The translations under genes and the position numbers were made by a program. Shown one piece after another: positions 11,950-25,014 of a stretch of DNA of 64,000 nt. The first letter of the stretch is position 1. Every line of letters begins with the position of its first letter. The notes below the pieces were generated by a model, which did not search any database, was not told where the DNA came from, and saw only the letters and a program-made list of their open reading frames with translations. This stretch comes from Primulina eburnea (taxonomy: Eukaryota; Streptophyta; Magnoliopsida; Lamiales; Gesneriaceae): contig NC_133103.1 in assembly GCF_022965805.1 (NCBI RefSeq), positions 51,968,386 through 52,032,385 of the forward strand, written 5' to 3'.

Positions 11950-13560
11950 TTAGTTATGATCTGTAATGTAACGGCCTATCCTCCAAGGCATTGAGAAGCC
12001 ACTAGTTTCCCAAATGGAGAATTTTCGAGTACATGACTATATACCTGGAGCTGGGGATTCAAATACCCCTAGCACAAGTATTAAGTAGGGATCATCTCTA
12101 GATGAATCGGCTAAAACAAAAATTGAAACTCCAGATCCTTATCTCGAACTTTCAAGTCAACCTTTACCTCGTGGATTGAATATGGAAAGATCAACCTTAA
12201 ACCTAATATAGACAAGGGTAAATCTAAGGTTGATACTAATGAAACTGCAATTTCTCCATTACATGTATATCAACAAAATTGAAAGAAATTAAAAACAAGA
12301 ATATGCATTAACCTGGCCACAATCAGGGTTGATGTTTCAGAGAAATATCCTAGGATATGGATGAAATCAAATTCATATTCAAAGCAGGTAAAGGCATGCT
12401 ATGAATTCGGGGCTCTGGCCTCGATTTATACTACATCACCCAGCTTCCCAGAAATCTAAGGATTACCCAAATGGATCCAGGAAGCTGTTCATCAAACATG
12501 GGCAAATAATGAATATTTGTCCAGATGAGACATTCTGGAGCTATATTTTTTCAGTACAACACCAGAACCAGCAGGAAAGGGCTCTCATGAATCCTTTCAT
12601 TTCATCAAGCTAAGGAGTCCAGATACAAATGTCCAGAAATTTATCAAGAATCCTCCATCAAAAGAAACACCCCTTATTGTTTCAATAACTGAAGATGACA
12701 TCTCCGCCAGAAGAGCATGGGGTCTATGAGTCTTTCTATCAGAGATGGACAAATTCAAGTTTCCATTTAAGTTTTACCATAATTCTGTAAATGGATCATT
12801 CTTGTTAAATACCATGACTGGAAAAACAAGTTTTGCAGAAGATCTATTCGAAAAGGCTGTCGGGAATTAAAGAAACTTGTCGAAAATTTTGTAATATGGC
12901 TCATGTGGGAAGATGATAAAAAAAAATATGTCCAAAATGCCCGAATCAAAAAAGCCATAGTTTGGCAAGGGCTTCAGACCAAGAGCAGATAGGAAGCATC
13001 TTGCAGAGACATGATCAAGTGGTGAAGGACCACAATTCAAATTTTCTCGGGGACACCAAAAGTTTAAGATTCTCCGACAAAAGTAAAGGGACATGTGACC
13101 ATAATCACGTTTTTCTTGGGACATGTGATTTTCCCACTATCAAAAAAGACTTGGACCCCAATTACACCCATAAATAAAGAATAAACGGGAACAAGTAAAA
13201 TACACAAGAACAAAGTCGGGAACCAAAGAAAATGTATTCTACATATTTGAAGGTTTCTAAAAACGCATCAGGGTGATAAGAAAGCAGCTGAAGATTTTCA
13301 AAGATCTCTACAAACTGTTAAAAAAATGAGGGAATGAAATCTCAGCCGAGATGATCCAAACCCATATCAACTGGTTGTTCCAGGAGATAAAAATGGAAGA
13401 ACAAGTTGTTTCTAGATTGATAATCTAGAAATAGGCAACTCAAGAAAAATGGAGGGACCACTTAACCAACCACTCAAAAAGATAAGGCCAACCACAGCTG
13501 GAAGGCAATAAAGAAAAGCTATGGCAAGATTTTGAAGTCCGGAACTCAAATCCGCAAAGG
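11950..13560 (+). pseudogene. Probable further pararetroviral coding debris
   Basis: Broken + frames begin with MENFRVHDYIPGAG at about 12015, then 12401-12613, then 12962-13177, each ending in stops and continuing in other frames. Composition and style resemble the adjacent RT/RNase H remnant, and the segment lies directly after it, separated only by the SINE-like dimer, so it is probably another part of the same pararetrovirus. I do not recognise a named domain. A CPKCP motif near 12935 could be part of a zinc finger but is incomplete. Confidence 0.35.
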
Positions 13561-13612
13561 ATCCTGGGAAGGTAAAAGTTCCAGTGCCTGGGCTGGAGAA
13601 GTCCTATGAATA
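13561..13612 (+). repeat. Third, partial SINE-like unit
   Basis: About 50 bp (ATCCTGGGAAGGTAAAAGTT, then CCAGTGCCTGGGCTGGAGAAG) match the middle of the SINE-like arms at 11639-11944 with a few substitutions. The homology stops abruptly after TCCTATGA. Confidence 0.6.
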
Positions 13613-16118
13613 ATGATCGCGGGTGAGCAGTTTCGAGTCATTACAACTTCTATAAATAACAAGGCAGCAGGAAGATGAACTCCAAAACATAATTCAAAAC
13701 GTGAAATCCTAAACGTAAAACCAAACCTAATTTTAGTATTTTGCAAAATAAATAGTAAACTCTTAAATATTCTCAAAACATATAAAAATCGTAAAATCTT
13801 TAAAGTGAGGATAAACCATAATATAAGTGCGAAAAACTAGCGACGGTTCTCGGGTTATATGCACCTTCAGTCCATCTAGTTCAACCATCAAGGCCTCCAA
13901 CAACATCATGTTCACCTGCATCGACCACATCTAGTGAGTCTATTGACTCAGCAAACCTTAATCTTGATAGCATGTAATACATATACATCAACATGCAATA
14001 GTGAAAATACTTTTACTTAAAATAGCTTTTCGTAAACGTAAACTTTAAACTTTTCATCATAAACATGTCCCTTTTAACATATACTTTTTCATATCATCAT
14101 GAACGTATACATATTTCCTTTTCATTGAATTGAGATATTTAATTGTGACTTTCGTATCAGCTGAAGGTCGATGGATCCATCTACGTATAACCATGGTACC
14201 AGGCGGTGGAGACACTCTCACCCGTCAACTGAGCATTGGCCTTACATATCATCATATCATCGTATTATCATATTAGTTACAATTAATTCATCTCCTTCAA
14301 CTTTTCATATTTCTATCACTTATAAAATTCAAGCATATATAAATCATTTTTTCTTTTGAAACCAAGCATGCAACACGTCTTTTAGCGTTAACGTTTTATC
14401 ATAATGTTCCATAAGCAATTTAAAATATGTGTTTTAATATTTACTACAGAATTCAGGGCACTACCAGGATGTCTAACATTTTTCAGGTGTAAAATGACTG
14501 TTTTGCTCCTGAAACCCTAACTTTCCATATTTGTCTTTAGACCTTAAACCGATGTCTCAAATCATTCCAAACTTAACATATTACATTAAATAAACCCATA
14601 ATTATTTCTTAGACGTAAACTGAAGCCCTTCGACTAATTTCCCAATTTGTTTTAAAAGCTTAGACGTATATCCCGGTTGACTCGTATTGACTTGAAACTT
14701 ACCCAAACTTTACCAAATTCGAATCAAAGCTTATTAACACCTAACTAAACCATATTCAACCCAATTCATGCCCATTAAGACCTTCGAACCAGCCTAGGAC
14801 ACCTACTGAACCCTTGTTCCTATTTGCGAAAATCCTAGCCATCCTAGTCATGCAAGCTTCGGCCCTAACCCTTATCCACCATGACCAGCCCCTAGTTGAC
14901 CACCCAAGGACCCTACTGGACCAAGCTTGAAAAGCCTAAAACCCACAACCCCTCAAACTCGTCCCAAGGCATGCGCGGCTCTCCAGCTAGAAGCTGTGGC
15001 CATCAAAGACTCCTAGCCGAAGAACCCTAGCCGTTAAGGACTCTATTTTCATTCAAGCCTTCCTTAGCTTTTTTCCAGTCCTTAGCCATGTCTTGTGACC
15101 TTTAAACCTACTGAAAATCGTCCCTTATGATGTCCCTACCATGGCAGCCCCTTTGTGCAATGTTATCATAAGTTTTGGATCACAAAAACTTGAGTTATTG
15201 GCATTTTATGGCACAAAAACGAAAATAATACAAGAGTTCATACTTTTTTCATGCAAACATACATCAAAGATATAATATGGTGTGATAGATGAGATAAATG
15301 AAATTAAGGTATGCCTTTGCGTTTATTACGCACGAAAACGAGTTGAGATGCGAAGAACGTCGATGTAGAGGGGACTTGCTGAATTTCTCTTCAAAACCGT
15401 GGCTTCCCTTCACAAAATACGTGTGGTGTGTGCTTCATTGCTGTAGGAAGAGTCCTAGTAGGTTTAGAGAGGGGTGGGGCGTGTGTTCATGGAGTTTGGG
15501 ATAGGGTTTAGGGCCTTTTATTTTAATTAAAACATAGTATAAGCGTAGGTTCATTAACCTAGTATAATAGGCCCATTAAGCCCATTAGTTAATATTTACA
15601 ATATTTTGTTTAGGAAAGTTTGTGAAAATATCAGCCAAGTTCTTAAAAAGTTCATATTTTCGTCGAAAATCAAATATTGGTTTCAAATACGACTCGACGT
15701 ATAAAAATATCTCAAACGTGTTCAGTTTTTTGCTTATACAATGAGTAATCCTAGATATTTTCAATGCTTCTAGATGTTTGACGAAATCGAAGGAACCTGG
15801 TTCCGTAATCCAAATGCATGATTCTGTGAGAAAGCCGCGAAAAAAGTTACCAAGCTTTTTTACGTTGTGCTATTTTATTTGTCCATTCTATCTTTTATTC
15901 ATATTGGTTCTTTGTTCCTTTTTGTGCCAATAATATTTGGAAGTCGTGTAAGGTTTTGGTATCAGGATGCTAAACCACTCCTTCCCGTTGATCAAATTCA
16001 AAATATGAATGCCTCATGGCCAACCCTGTCAAGATTCTAATGATTCACATATTCCAGGAGATTTTTTATGTATAATACATGTGAATGAAGTAGATGTTTA
16101 GGATTGATAGTAGTAGTA
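13613..16118. other. Old non-coding repeat DNA
   Basis: There is no coding frame worth reporting. The AT-rich stretch with CCATGGTACCAGGCGGTGGAG near 14190 looks like decayed LTR sequence in reverse orientation, but no paired LTR, PBS or PPT was found. From about 15890 to 16118 the sequence is the left flank of the Sirevirus insertion. Confidence 0.35.
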
Positions 16119-16123
16119 CATAA

Positions 16124-16914
16124 TGAAAGGAATTTTATTCTTTGAAATATTTCTTTCGTTTAATACTTTCCTTGTTTAAAAAGATCTTTGTTGTTTTGCC
16201 TTTCTAGACATACTATATGATCTCCTATAAAATTTAATAGAATCATCGATAATGTAGAAAAGATATGATTTGATCTTCAAGATATGTTATCCTTAATTTA
16301 AAATGAGTTTGTTTCCTTATAAAATTGGTTTTCCATATTTTATAGGACTCCGAAGACAAGCTAGTAGAAATAGGAGAAGAAGATACAGAACTGGGTGTGG
16401 ATGAGACGATTTGCAGAGACGTTTACCGAAGCCTAGCAATCTCGTGTGATTGATAACCTGTTGCTGTGAAGTGTTGCCGACATCTGAAGACAACACCTAA
16501 TCACGGCTGTGATTAGTGTGTTCAGTTTCGAAGAGTTTATCACTTCTCGGTTGATGCATCCGATATAGTTTTGTTATACGGTTTGTTAGAAGTATAGGAC
16601 GCAATTTGTCACTCGCCTGTACAAGGGAGTTGTTTTGTTTTCTCACTAGTATTGGTTTTTGTAAACTTACAAGTTTTTCTAGTGAAGTATTTTGCCCTGA
16701 GGCATCGCACAAGTATTTTATACTTGTGCATAATTTATATCTCGTCTCTCTTATTATTATCGTTATTCCAACTACGTTTAGGTGTGTTAAAATTATAACT
16801 TCCGCTGCATGTTGTCGTGAGTGTTACAACACCTACGTACAACACCTATATTCTGAAACACACAACATTCACTCTCAACTCACTCACACATACACTGTGG
16901 AAAAAGAACTTTCA
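16124..16914 (+). repeat. 5' LTR of Sirevirus copy A
   Basis: 791 bp, TGAAAG...CTTTCA. It contains a perfect 10-bp-arm palindrome GCACAAGTAT/ATACTTGTGC (16707-16729), a TAATCAC/GTGATTA hairpin (16498-16515), and two copies of the GTGTTG/CAACAC motif (about 16465-16497 and 16809-16846). It differs from the 3' LTR at about five positions, two of them within the first 40 bases. Confidence 0.93.
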
Positions 16915-16916
16915 AT

Positions 16917-16932
16917 TGGTATCAGAGCTTCC
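16917..16932 (+). promoter_or_regulatory. Primer binding site (initiator Met tRNA type)
   Basis: TGGTATCAGAGCTTCC begins two bases after the 5' LTR end. TGGTATCAGAGC is the usual plant LTR-retrotransposon site complementary to the 3' end of initiator methionine tRNA, which would prime minus-strand synthesis. Copy B lacks this site. Confidence 0.9.
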
Positions 16933-16990
16933 ACTTGACGATACTAAATGAGATCCTGTTTTGTTTTGTTTTCAGAGTGAAAAAGGAATT

Positions 16991-19900
16991 ATGGAAGGAT
17001 CAACAAATACTGTTTTTAGGCCTCCCGTGTTGGATGGATCAAACTATGCATTGTGGAAAGTAAAGATGAGGGTTTTTATTAAATCCATTGATGAAAGAGC
17101 TTGGCAACGTGTACTTGATGGTTGGAGTCCACCAAAACTCGAGGATGCTGATGGAGACACACGGCTCAAACCTGAAAGTACATGGACTGTCGATGAAGTG
17201 CAATCTTCAAACTATAATTCCAAGGCTCTCAATGCTATATTTTCATCCGTTGACACAAGGATGTTTAATTTAATCACCACTTGTGCATGCGCCAAAGATG
17301 CTTGGGAGATACTCCAAAAGCACTGTGAAGGATCCGCAAGTGTGCGTAAAACTAGGCTAAGGATGGTGACATCAAAGTTCGAAAGTTTGAGAATGGAGGA
17401 CAAGGAGTCTATCCTTGAGCATGACTGCCGGCTGAGACAACTCTCAAATGAATCACATGGCCTAGGAGATCCCATACCAAATGAAAGATTGGTGAACAAG
17501 GTCCTAAGATCTCTTCCTGAGAGATTCAATGTCAAAGTCTTTGCTATTGAAGAATCTAAAGACACGTCAACAATCAACTTAGATGAACTAATGAGTTCTC
17601 TCAGAACCTTTGAGATGAATCTCGATCTTCAAAGGAAGGATAAAGGGAAGACAATAGCCTTTAAAGCCTCAACTGAATCTTATGATGAAATCCTTCAAAT
17701 ATCTAAAGAGGTGGATAAGTCTGATTTAGGTGAAGAATCGATCTCTCTTTTTACTAAGAAATTTGGTGATTATTTGAAGACTATGAGAGAAAAGAAGAAA
17801 ATTGGACAAAAGTCTGAGCTGCCCAATAACTCCACATTTGCAAAACCTCAAAAGTTTACTCCTATGAAAGGACAGTTTCGACCAAAGACCGAAGTGAAAA
17901 TCCAATCTAATGTCAGAAACCTGGACTCGGTGCAATGTAGAGAGTGTTCGGGATATGGACACTATGCCAATGAGTGTGCCAATCGACTTAAGAAAAACAA
18001 AGGCATGACTGTCACCCTGAGTGATGAAGAGTCTGATGATGATCAAGGATCGAGTGAATCTGAAAATCACACATCGTTATCTTCTGTGATCAAGGAAAAG
18101 CGCTCAATGCAAGTCAATCCTTTGGGTGTTGCCACAGGTGTTGCAATACCTGGCCGCAACACCTCTTCGAAGTCAGTATGTCTTAAATCTACAACCCTTG
18201 CGGAGGCAAGTGAGTCTGAAATTCAAGAAATAGATGATGATGAAGTCACTCTAGAAAGTGTGCAGACGATGTACGAAGAATTATATGAAGACTGGATCAA
18301 AAGAACCAAAGTAAATGCAAGTCTCTCCAAAGAAAATGTTGAGCTAAAGTCACAAATTTCACGACTTGAAGTAATCTTAAGCAAGAAAGATTTGGAATTA
18401 TGCAAAATCAAAGAGGAACTTGGAGAAGCAACTCAGATTCTTGCCAAGATGAATTCAAGCTCATCCAAACTTGATTCACTTTTGATGACTGGACAGAATG
18501 ACAAAGCTGGACTTGGTTATCCGAATAGTCTGTTTGAAATTGGAGAATCTTCCAATACTAAGGGAAAACAAACTGTTTTTGTCAAAGGAAGTGTTGAAGC
18601 TTCGAATGCTACACAAACTGAAAAGAGTACTCCATCAAAAGGGCGAATGTCTATCAAGAAGTCTAAATCCAGAAAGCGCCACTTCATCTGTCACTACTGT
18701 TACAGACCTGGTCATATCAAACCCTACTGCTTTAAACTGAGAGATGATTACAAGAGATGGGAATCAGAACGGGTGTTGCCACAGGTGTTGTACAACACCC
18801 GGCGCAACACTGCCAACAGAAAACCGATGGTAAAAAAGGTTTGGGTACCAAAGGCACAGATTCAATGTTCTGTTATTTATACTTCATTAAAGACTAACAT
18901 TGCAGGAATATGGTACTTTGACAGTGGCTGCTCGCGCCACATGACAGGTTCTAAAGACCATTTGATTGACTTTGTTGAACTAAGGAGTGGTCATGTGACG
19001 TACGGTGGTGGTGCTAAAGGAAGAATTACTGGCAAAGGAACCTTGAATGTTGATGGACTGCCTAATCTACACAATGTGCTCTATGTCGAAGGGCTTAACT
19101 CAAACTTAATAAGCATAAGTCAACTTTGTGATGACGGTTTGCATGTTAAGTTTGATAAAGACAATTGTGAAGTGTTTGATAATGCTAATACTCGCATTTT
19201 GACAGGTACTAGGTCTGCTGATAATTGCTATCAACTTGGAGAAGACGTAGTAAGCAATCATTCAAAGGTGAGCGAATTAAACATGTGGCATCAAAAATTG
19301 GGACATGCAAACTTCAAGACATTAAAGAATCTTGGTAAGTACGATGCTGTGAGAGGTATGCCTAATCTATCCTCTGGAATTTCGTATGTTTGTGGTGCAT
19401 GTCAAAAAGATAAGCAAACACGTGTTCCCCACCAAGTGTTGCAACACTTTGGGACAACACGGTGTCTTGAACTCTTGCACATGGATCTTATGGGTCCAAT
19501 GGAAGTGGAAAGTCTTGGAGGTAAGAAGTATTCATGTGTTTGTGTGGATGATTTCTCTCGCTTTACTTGGGTAAGATTTCTTAGAGAAAAATCCGATACA
19601 TTTGATGTTTTCAAGAAATTACATGCTAAGATTACTAATCTACATAATCTGAGGGTTGGTAAGATAAGGACCGATCATGGTAAAGAATTTGAAAACTCAC
19701 GCTTTGTATCATTTTGTGAAAAGAGAGGGATAACTCATGAATTTTCGGCCCCTAAGACTCCTCAACAAAATGGAATAGCCGAAAGGAAGAATAGGACACT
19801 GCAAGAAATGGCTAGGGTCATGTTAAGCTCTAAGAATATTTCAAAGAGATTTTGGGCCGAGGCCTTGAACACAGCATGTCATATTTCAAATCGTGTGTAC

Positions 19901-22021
19901 TTAAGGAGTGGTTCTACTATGACATCCTATGAAATCATCATGGGAAAGAGGCCGAACCTCAAGTATTTTCATGTCTTTGGGTGTGTATGTTATGTTTTGA
20001 ATGACCGAGACCATCTTGCTAAATTCGACTCTAAAAGTGACAAATGTTTATTTCTTGGTTATTCATCCAATAGTCGTGCATATCGCATGTATAATCTGAG
20101 AACAAGAACGACTATGGAATCTATTAACGTTGTGTTTGACGATCTTGCAGATCTAGCAGGAAAAACAATCGAGGATGATGTTGATGGGCTCCTGAATACA
20201 AGTGAGACACTGCCTAACACAGATGTTGGACCCGGTGTTGTAACACCTGAGACAACACCTGCACCGGCAGATGAACAAGGAGAGAATTCTGAAAAGGAGG
20301 ATGATGTAACCAATGAAGGGATTGATATTCCCAGTAAGATCCAGAAAAATCATCCTTCATCTCAGATCCTCGGTGAAACATTTGGAGGAATGCAAACTAG
20401 AAGAAATGAGAAGGTAGACTATCGGAAAATGATGGGACTAGTATGCATGACTTCCGTGTACTCTCAAGTAAGCCACTCTTGTTTTGTTTCACTCGTTGAA
20501 CCCAAAAATATAAGTGAAGCCTTAAAAGATGAATTTTGGGTTGATGCCATGCATGAGGAACTTGAACAATTTGTTAGGAATGATGTGTGGGATTTGGTTC
20601 CCAGACCCGATAATGTGAATGTTATTGGAACCAAATGGATCTTTAAAAACAAAACTGATGAATCTGGAATTGTTGTGAGAAACAAAGCTAGGCTAGTGGC
20701 TCAAGGGTATACACAAATTGAAGGAATTGATTTTGATGAAACGTTTGCCCCTGTTGCTCGGATTGAATCGGTTAGACTTTTACTTGCTATTGCATGTCAC
20801 ATGGACATAAAATTATATCAAATGGATGTGAAAAGTGCATTCTTGAATGACATCTTGAAAGAAGAAGCTTATGTAAGCCAACCTAAAGGATTTGAAGATC
20901 CACACCATCCGAACCATGTCTACAAGTTGAAGAAGGCACTGTACGGGCTTAAACAAGCTCCTCGAGCATGGTATGGTAAGCTTACGGAATTTCTGCTTGA
21001 CTTAGGCTTCAAAAGAGGTGAGGTTGATAAAACCCTGTTTATTCAAAAATCGAAGCATGATATTCTGGTGTGTCAAATTTATGTGGATGACATCATTTTT
21101 GGTGCTTCTTCTCAAAAGGATGTTGATGAATTTGTTAAATGCATGTCTACCACATTTGAAATGAGCATGGTATGAGAATTAAGTTTTTTTCTTGGATTGA
21201 AAATTAAACAAATGCATGATGGTATCTTTCTATGTCAATCCAAGTATGCCAAAAATTTGGTGAAGAAATTTTCTGCTGAGAACACTAAACACATGAAAAC
21301 TCCAATGGGATCGTCTGAAAAAATGTCAAAAGAAGATGTTGCCGCAGATGTTGACAACACCCAGTATCGCAGCATCATAGGCAGTCTTCTTTACTTAAGT
21401 GCGAGTCGTCCCGACATCATGTTTAGTGTATGTTTGTGTGCTAGGTACCAGGCTGATCCTAAAGTCACTCACCTAAAGGCTGTCAAAAGAATTTTGCGAT
21501 ATATATCTGGAACAGTTGACTTAGGTTTATGGTACACCAAAGAAACAAACACCAATTTAGTGGGATTTAGTGATGCTGACTGGGCTGGAAACTTAGATGA
21601 TAGGAAAAGTACCACAGGTGGATGTTTTTATCTTGGTAACAATTTGGTGTCATGGTATAGCAGAAAGCAAAATTGTGTGTCCTTGTCCACTGCTGAATCA
21701 GAATATGTTGCGGCTGCTAGTTGTTGTTCACAACTTTTGTGGATGAATCAAATGATTAACGATTATGGATTCAGCAGTGACACCTTAATTGTATACTGTG
21801 ACAATTCGAGTGCAATCAATATTTCAAAAAATCCAGTACAACACTCTCGAACTAAACACATTGACATTAGACATCATTTTTTTCGAGATTTAGTTGAAAA
21901 GGGAATAATTCGAATGGAATTTGTTGGAACTGAAAACCAACTGGCTGATATTTTTACAAAACCATTGGATTTTGAGAGATTCTCCAATCTTAGGAAGTCT
22001 CTCAGCTTGTGTGCACAATGA
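16991..22021 (+). pseudogene. Sirevirus gag-pol, one in-frame TGA (copy A)
   Basis: The start is taken as the ATG at 16991 (MEGSTNTVF), the first ATG giving the usual gag_2/UBN2 opening. Residue positions count from it: gag about 1-600 with two CX2CX4HX4C knuckles (316-329 and 567-580); aspartic protease DSG at 644-646; a pre-integrase zinc region (WHQKLGH); integrase with D, D (RTDHGKEF) and E (NGIAERKN); copia RT with YVDD at 1364-1367; RNase H with SDADWAG and STAESEY. One TGA at 21173-21175, between RT and RNase H, interrupts an otherwise continuous frame; the reading continues unshifted to the stop at 22019-22021. The products would form virus-like particles, copy the RNA and integrate the DNA; the TGA should separate RNase H from the rest. 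Confidence 0.93.
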
Positions 22022-22367
22022 TCATTTACGGATGTTGTCCTGGGTGTTCCAACACTGGCGGACAACACTCAGCATGCATGTGCATTTTTTTTAGGATGCT
22101 AGACATATTGCATACATCTTGTTTTGTGTGAAGCCCGTAACAAAGTGAAGGACACTAAATGGCGCACTCTCAGGTGTGATTCGAACTTTCTATCAAAATT
22201 CTCTAAAAGGTATGGAGTGTGCTCAATTCAAGTCATAATGCTGTTGCGGATGTTTATGTTCCACATGATCTTATCCTATGCAGATAATGACTTGAAAAAC
22301 TGTTGAGCAATAAGGTGAAAAATAGAAAAGAGGAGAATAACTGAACAAAAAAATTGTTTAGAAGAAA

Positions 22368-22520
22368 ATGGAAAAAGCTACCTAGAAGAGTCCCATGAAG
22401 ACCGTTCTTCTAGTGTGGGAGCTACCACTTCTAAGTCAAAATACAGATGGAAAAAGCTACCTAGAGGAGTCCTATGAAGACCGTTCCTCTGGAGTGGGAG
22501 CTACCATGTCTGAATTAAAG
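22368..22520 (+). repeat. Two tandem 79-bp units in the pol-accessory spacer (copy A)
   Basis: ATGGAAAAAGCTACCTAGA begins at 22368 and again at 22447 (period 79). The units share GGAGTC...ATGAAGACCGTTC...GTGGGAGCTACCA with a few substitutions. They lie in the non-coding spacer. The same pair occurs in copy B at 33044 and 33123. Confidence 0.8.
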
Positions 22521-23098
22521 AGGTTCAAGAAAGTTTTAGTCTCACGAGTGAGTGTTGCCAAGAGGTGCTGCCAACACCCAAGTACAGGCTGATCACAGTT
22601 TGGTCACTTGCATGTATATTTCATTTTTGATCACATTTTAGGCATAAATTTTAAGTTATTCATATTGCTGTTATGTAAATTCATCATGTCCAGTGGGCTA
22701 TCAGTTCTTGACAAATGAAAGACGAAGAAAAACCCCAACCAACCCAATCTTGAAATACATTGTTATCTAACGGTTAGTGGGGTTAATTCGATGTGGCGTT
22801 TCATTCTGCCTGATTTTTTTTAATGATTACACTGGCTCGGAAAGTTACCGTTGGATGAGCGTAAATTCTGATTTGGAAAGAAGCTGCGGTTACGGGTTGA
22901 GAGAATGTTACCGTTGGAGGGATATGCTTAAATACTCAGGAATGGATGATGCAACAACTTTATTGTCTGTTATTTTCTCGCACAATATATAATTTTGTCC
23001 TGCTCTCATTACTCATTTGTTGCGAAAAGTTATCTCTGTCTTCGAATTTTCTTGTGCCCCTTCGCTCCACACTATTTCTTGTGTTCTTTATTCTACAG

Positions 23099-25011
23099 AT
23101 GGCTGGCTTCGATCGTCACGACATCAGAAATGAAATGGCTGCGAGTTTGGGGGAAAAATCACCTTACTCAACACCCTCAGCCGAAACCAATGTGGAAGGG
23201 ATGGCAATGGTCAGTGTACCAGAAGAACCAGTGCCGCTGGAAACTATTGCTCCTGGTGAACCCGGGAATGCAATCGACATTGAAAATCCACCAGATTTTG
23301 AGGCGGTGAATAGAGCTTTCCCCCCTGTTCCTATGCGTCGCACGTCAAAGAGACAAGCAGGGTTCGATCCTGACTTTGTTCCTACGAAGAAACCAAGGGC
23401 ATCCACCGTCCCATTTATTCTGGACCCTGATTTCTCTTCTGGAGACGACTCCAATGATGAGGATTTTGAGTTGGTGGCTCGCCCCAAACCAACTGTTACT
23501 GCAAAGGAGAGTGGCTCTTCTTCTGGTGCCCACAAGCAACACCCAGTCACGGACACTCAAGATGTTGCTGAAGAAAGAGTTCCTGGTGAGCCTGAAGAAG
23601 ATGAGCAATCCCTGCCGAATTTCTGGCACAACTCAAAGAAGATAAGGCGGCCAAGAAACAAATGGCTCAGGAGGAAGAACCTGATTCAGAAATGATGAAG
23701 GAATTTGAACAAAACCAGCCTGGCGCTTCTGACGAGTCCTCCTCATCGTCTGTCTCTGACTTTGAATCAGAGGAACAAGGTAATGATGCATCTGAGGAGA
23801 CTGACTCTGAAGCCAGCGAATCCTCTGAGAATGCTGCTGCTGCTGCACCCGATGTTGAGGATGATGTTGACAACACCTCCCACAACACTGACTCTGCTGA
23901 TTATGATCTCAGTAAGTCCTTCTCTCCGAAGTTTTACTAAGAAGAGGCCTTGGCATTGTGGCCCATATTTATTCATCGAGAGTTGATTGAAGAGAAAAAC
24001 ATTGACTTTGATGCGTATGGAAAGCATAATCTGATTGAATTTTTGAAGAGCCGAAGGCTGCTCTCAACTGTCACTGCAGTCATGCCCTACTGTCGCAGAG
24101 TGGTGTTGGAGTTTTATTGCAATCTTTTGAGGAGTGTGGCCGATGAGGACTCGGTGAAATACGGCAGAGTGTTCGTTCGGGATCGTATTTACAATTTCTC
24201 ACCAACTGTGATCAATGCTTTTTATGACACCCCAGATATTGAAGAGGCTGAAGAGGACTTAGATATTCATGCTGTCACCACTGTGCTTACTGGAGGTGTG
24301 GTCAAAATTTTCCCTGATCATCCCAAGAAATTGAGTGCTGCAAATCTCACCTCCTTCTTTTCTGTTCTACATAAAACTGCTATTTGGAACTGGACTCCAT
24401 CGAGCAACACTACCACGGTGACTCGCTCACAGGCCATCATGCTATTCGCTATTGGAACCGGGCGTGCCTTTAACTTTGGGAAGTTGGTTTTTCAGAATAC
24501 AGTGCAATACGCTCAAGGGGATTTCAAGAAAACCAAGCTTCCTTACCCTTCGCTCATCTATGGCATCCTGGAATCTCAAGGGTTCATTCCGGATATTGAT
24601 GAAGAGCTCTGCCCTGTTGGCGATTCCCTGAAGATTTCCCCAGCTTACTTCAAGGGCAACAGAAAAGTCGATCTGCCTTGGATGGGTTCGAGTGTTGCTG
24701 CAGATGTTGGCCACACTGGTGAAACAACATCTGACCCTCTGCCTGACATTTCGAGTCTGCCCCCGACACCTCCTGCTGGCTATGTTACACTGTCCCTCTC
24801 CTACATTCGTGCTCAAATCGCCTATGGTCGACAACAGATTGATAATGCTAGGGCGACCATCGAGCATTATGAAAATCAAGTGGCTGATTATGAGCTTTTG
24901 CTAGCGGCAAGTCTCCATTCTGGACAAAAAGGGGGAGTAGACACTGCTGCTGGGACCAGTGGGACAAAAATGGCCGATCAAGATGATGACGCAGACAAGG
25001 AAACTGACTGA
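23099..25011 (+). pseudogene. Accessory (env-position) frame of Sirevirus, broken (copy A)
   Basis: ATG at 23099 follows a polypyrimidine tract and TTCTACAG, a good splice acceptor, so expression from a spliced RNA is plausible. The first part (MAGFDRHDIRNEM, acidic and proline-rich) stays open to 23695, but the coherent reading changes frame near 23600. The second frame is very acidic (Ser/Glu/Asp runs) and stops at TAA 23938-23940. It resumes in the same frame as a 350-residue globular part (ALWPIFIHRELIEEKNID, later FAIGTGRAFNFGKLV) that resembles the putative plant transposon protein domain (Transposase_32, Pfam PF20167), and ends at TGA 25009-25011. I see no signal peptide or transmembrane segment, so an envelope role is not supported. 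Its function is unknown. Confidence 0.7.
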
Positions 25012-25014
25012 TGT

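Noticed and set aside
23099..25011. Retroviral-type envelope gene
   Set aside because: No signal peptide, transmembrane helix or cleavage site is visible; position alone is not enough.
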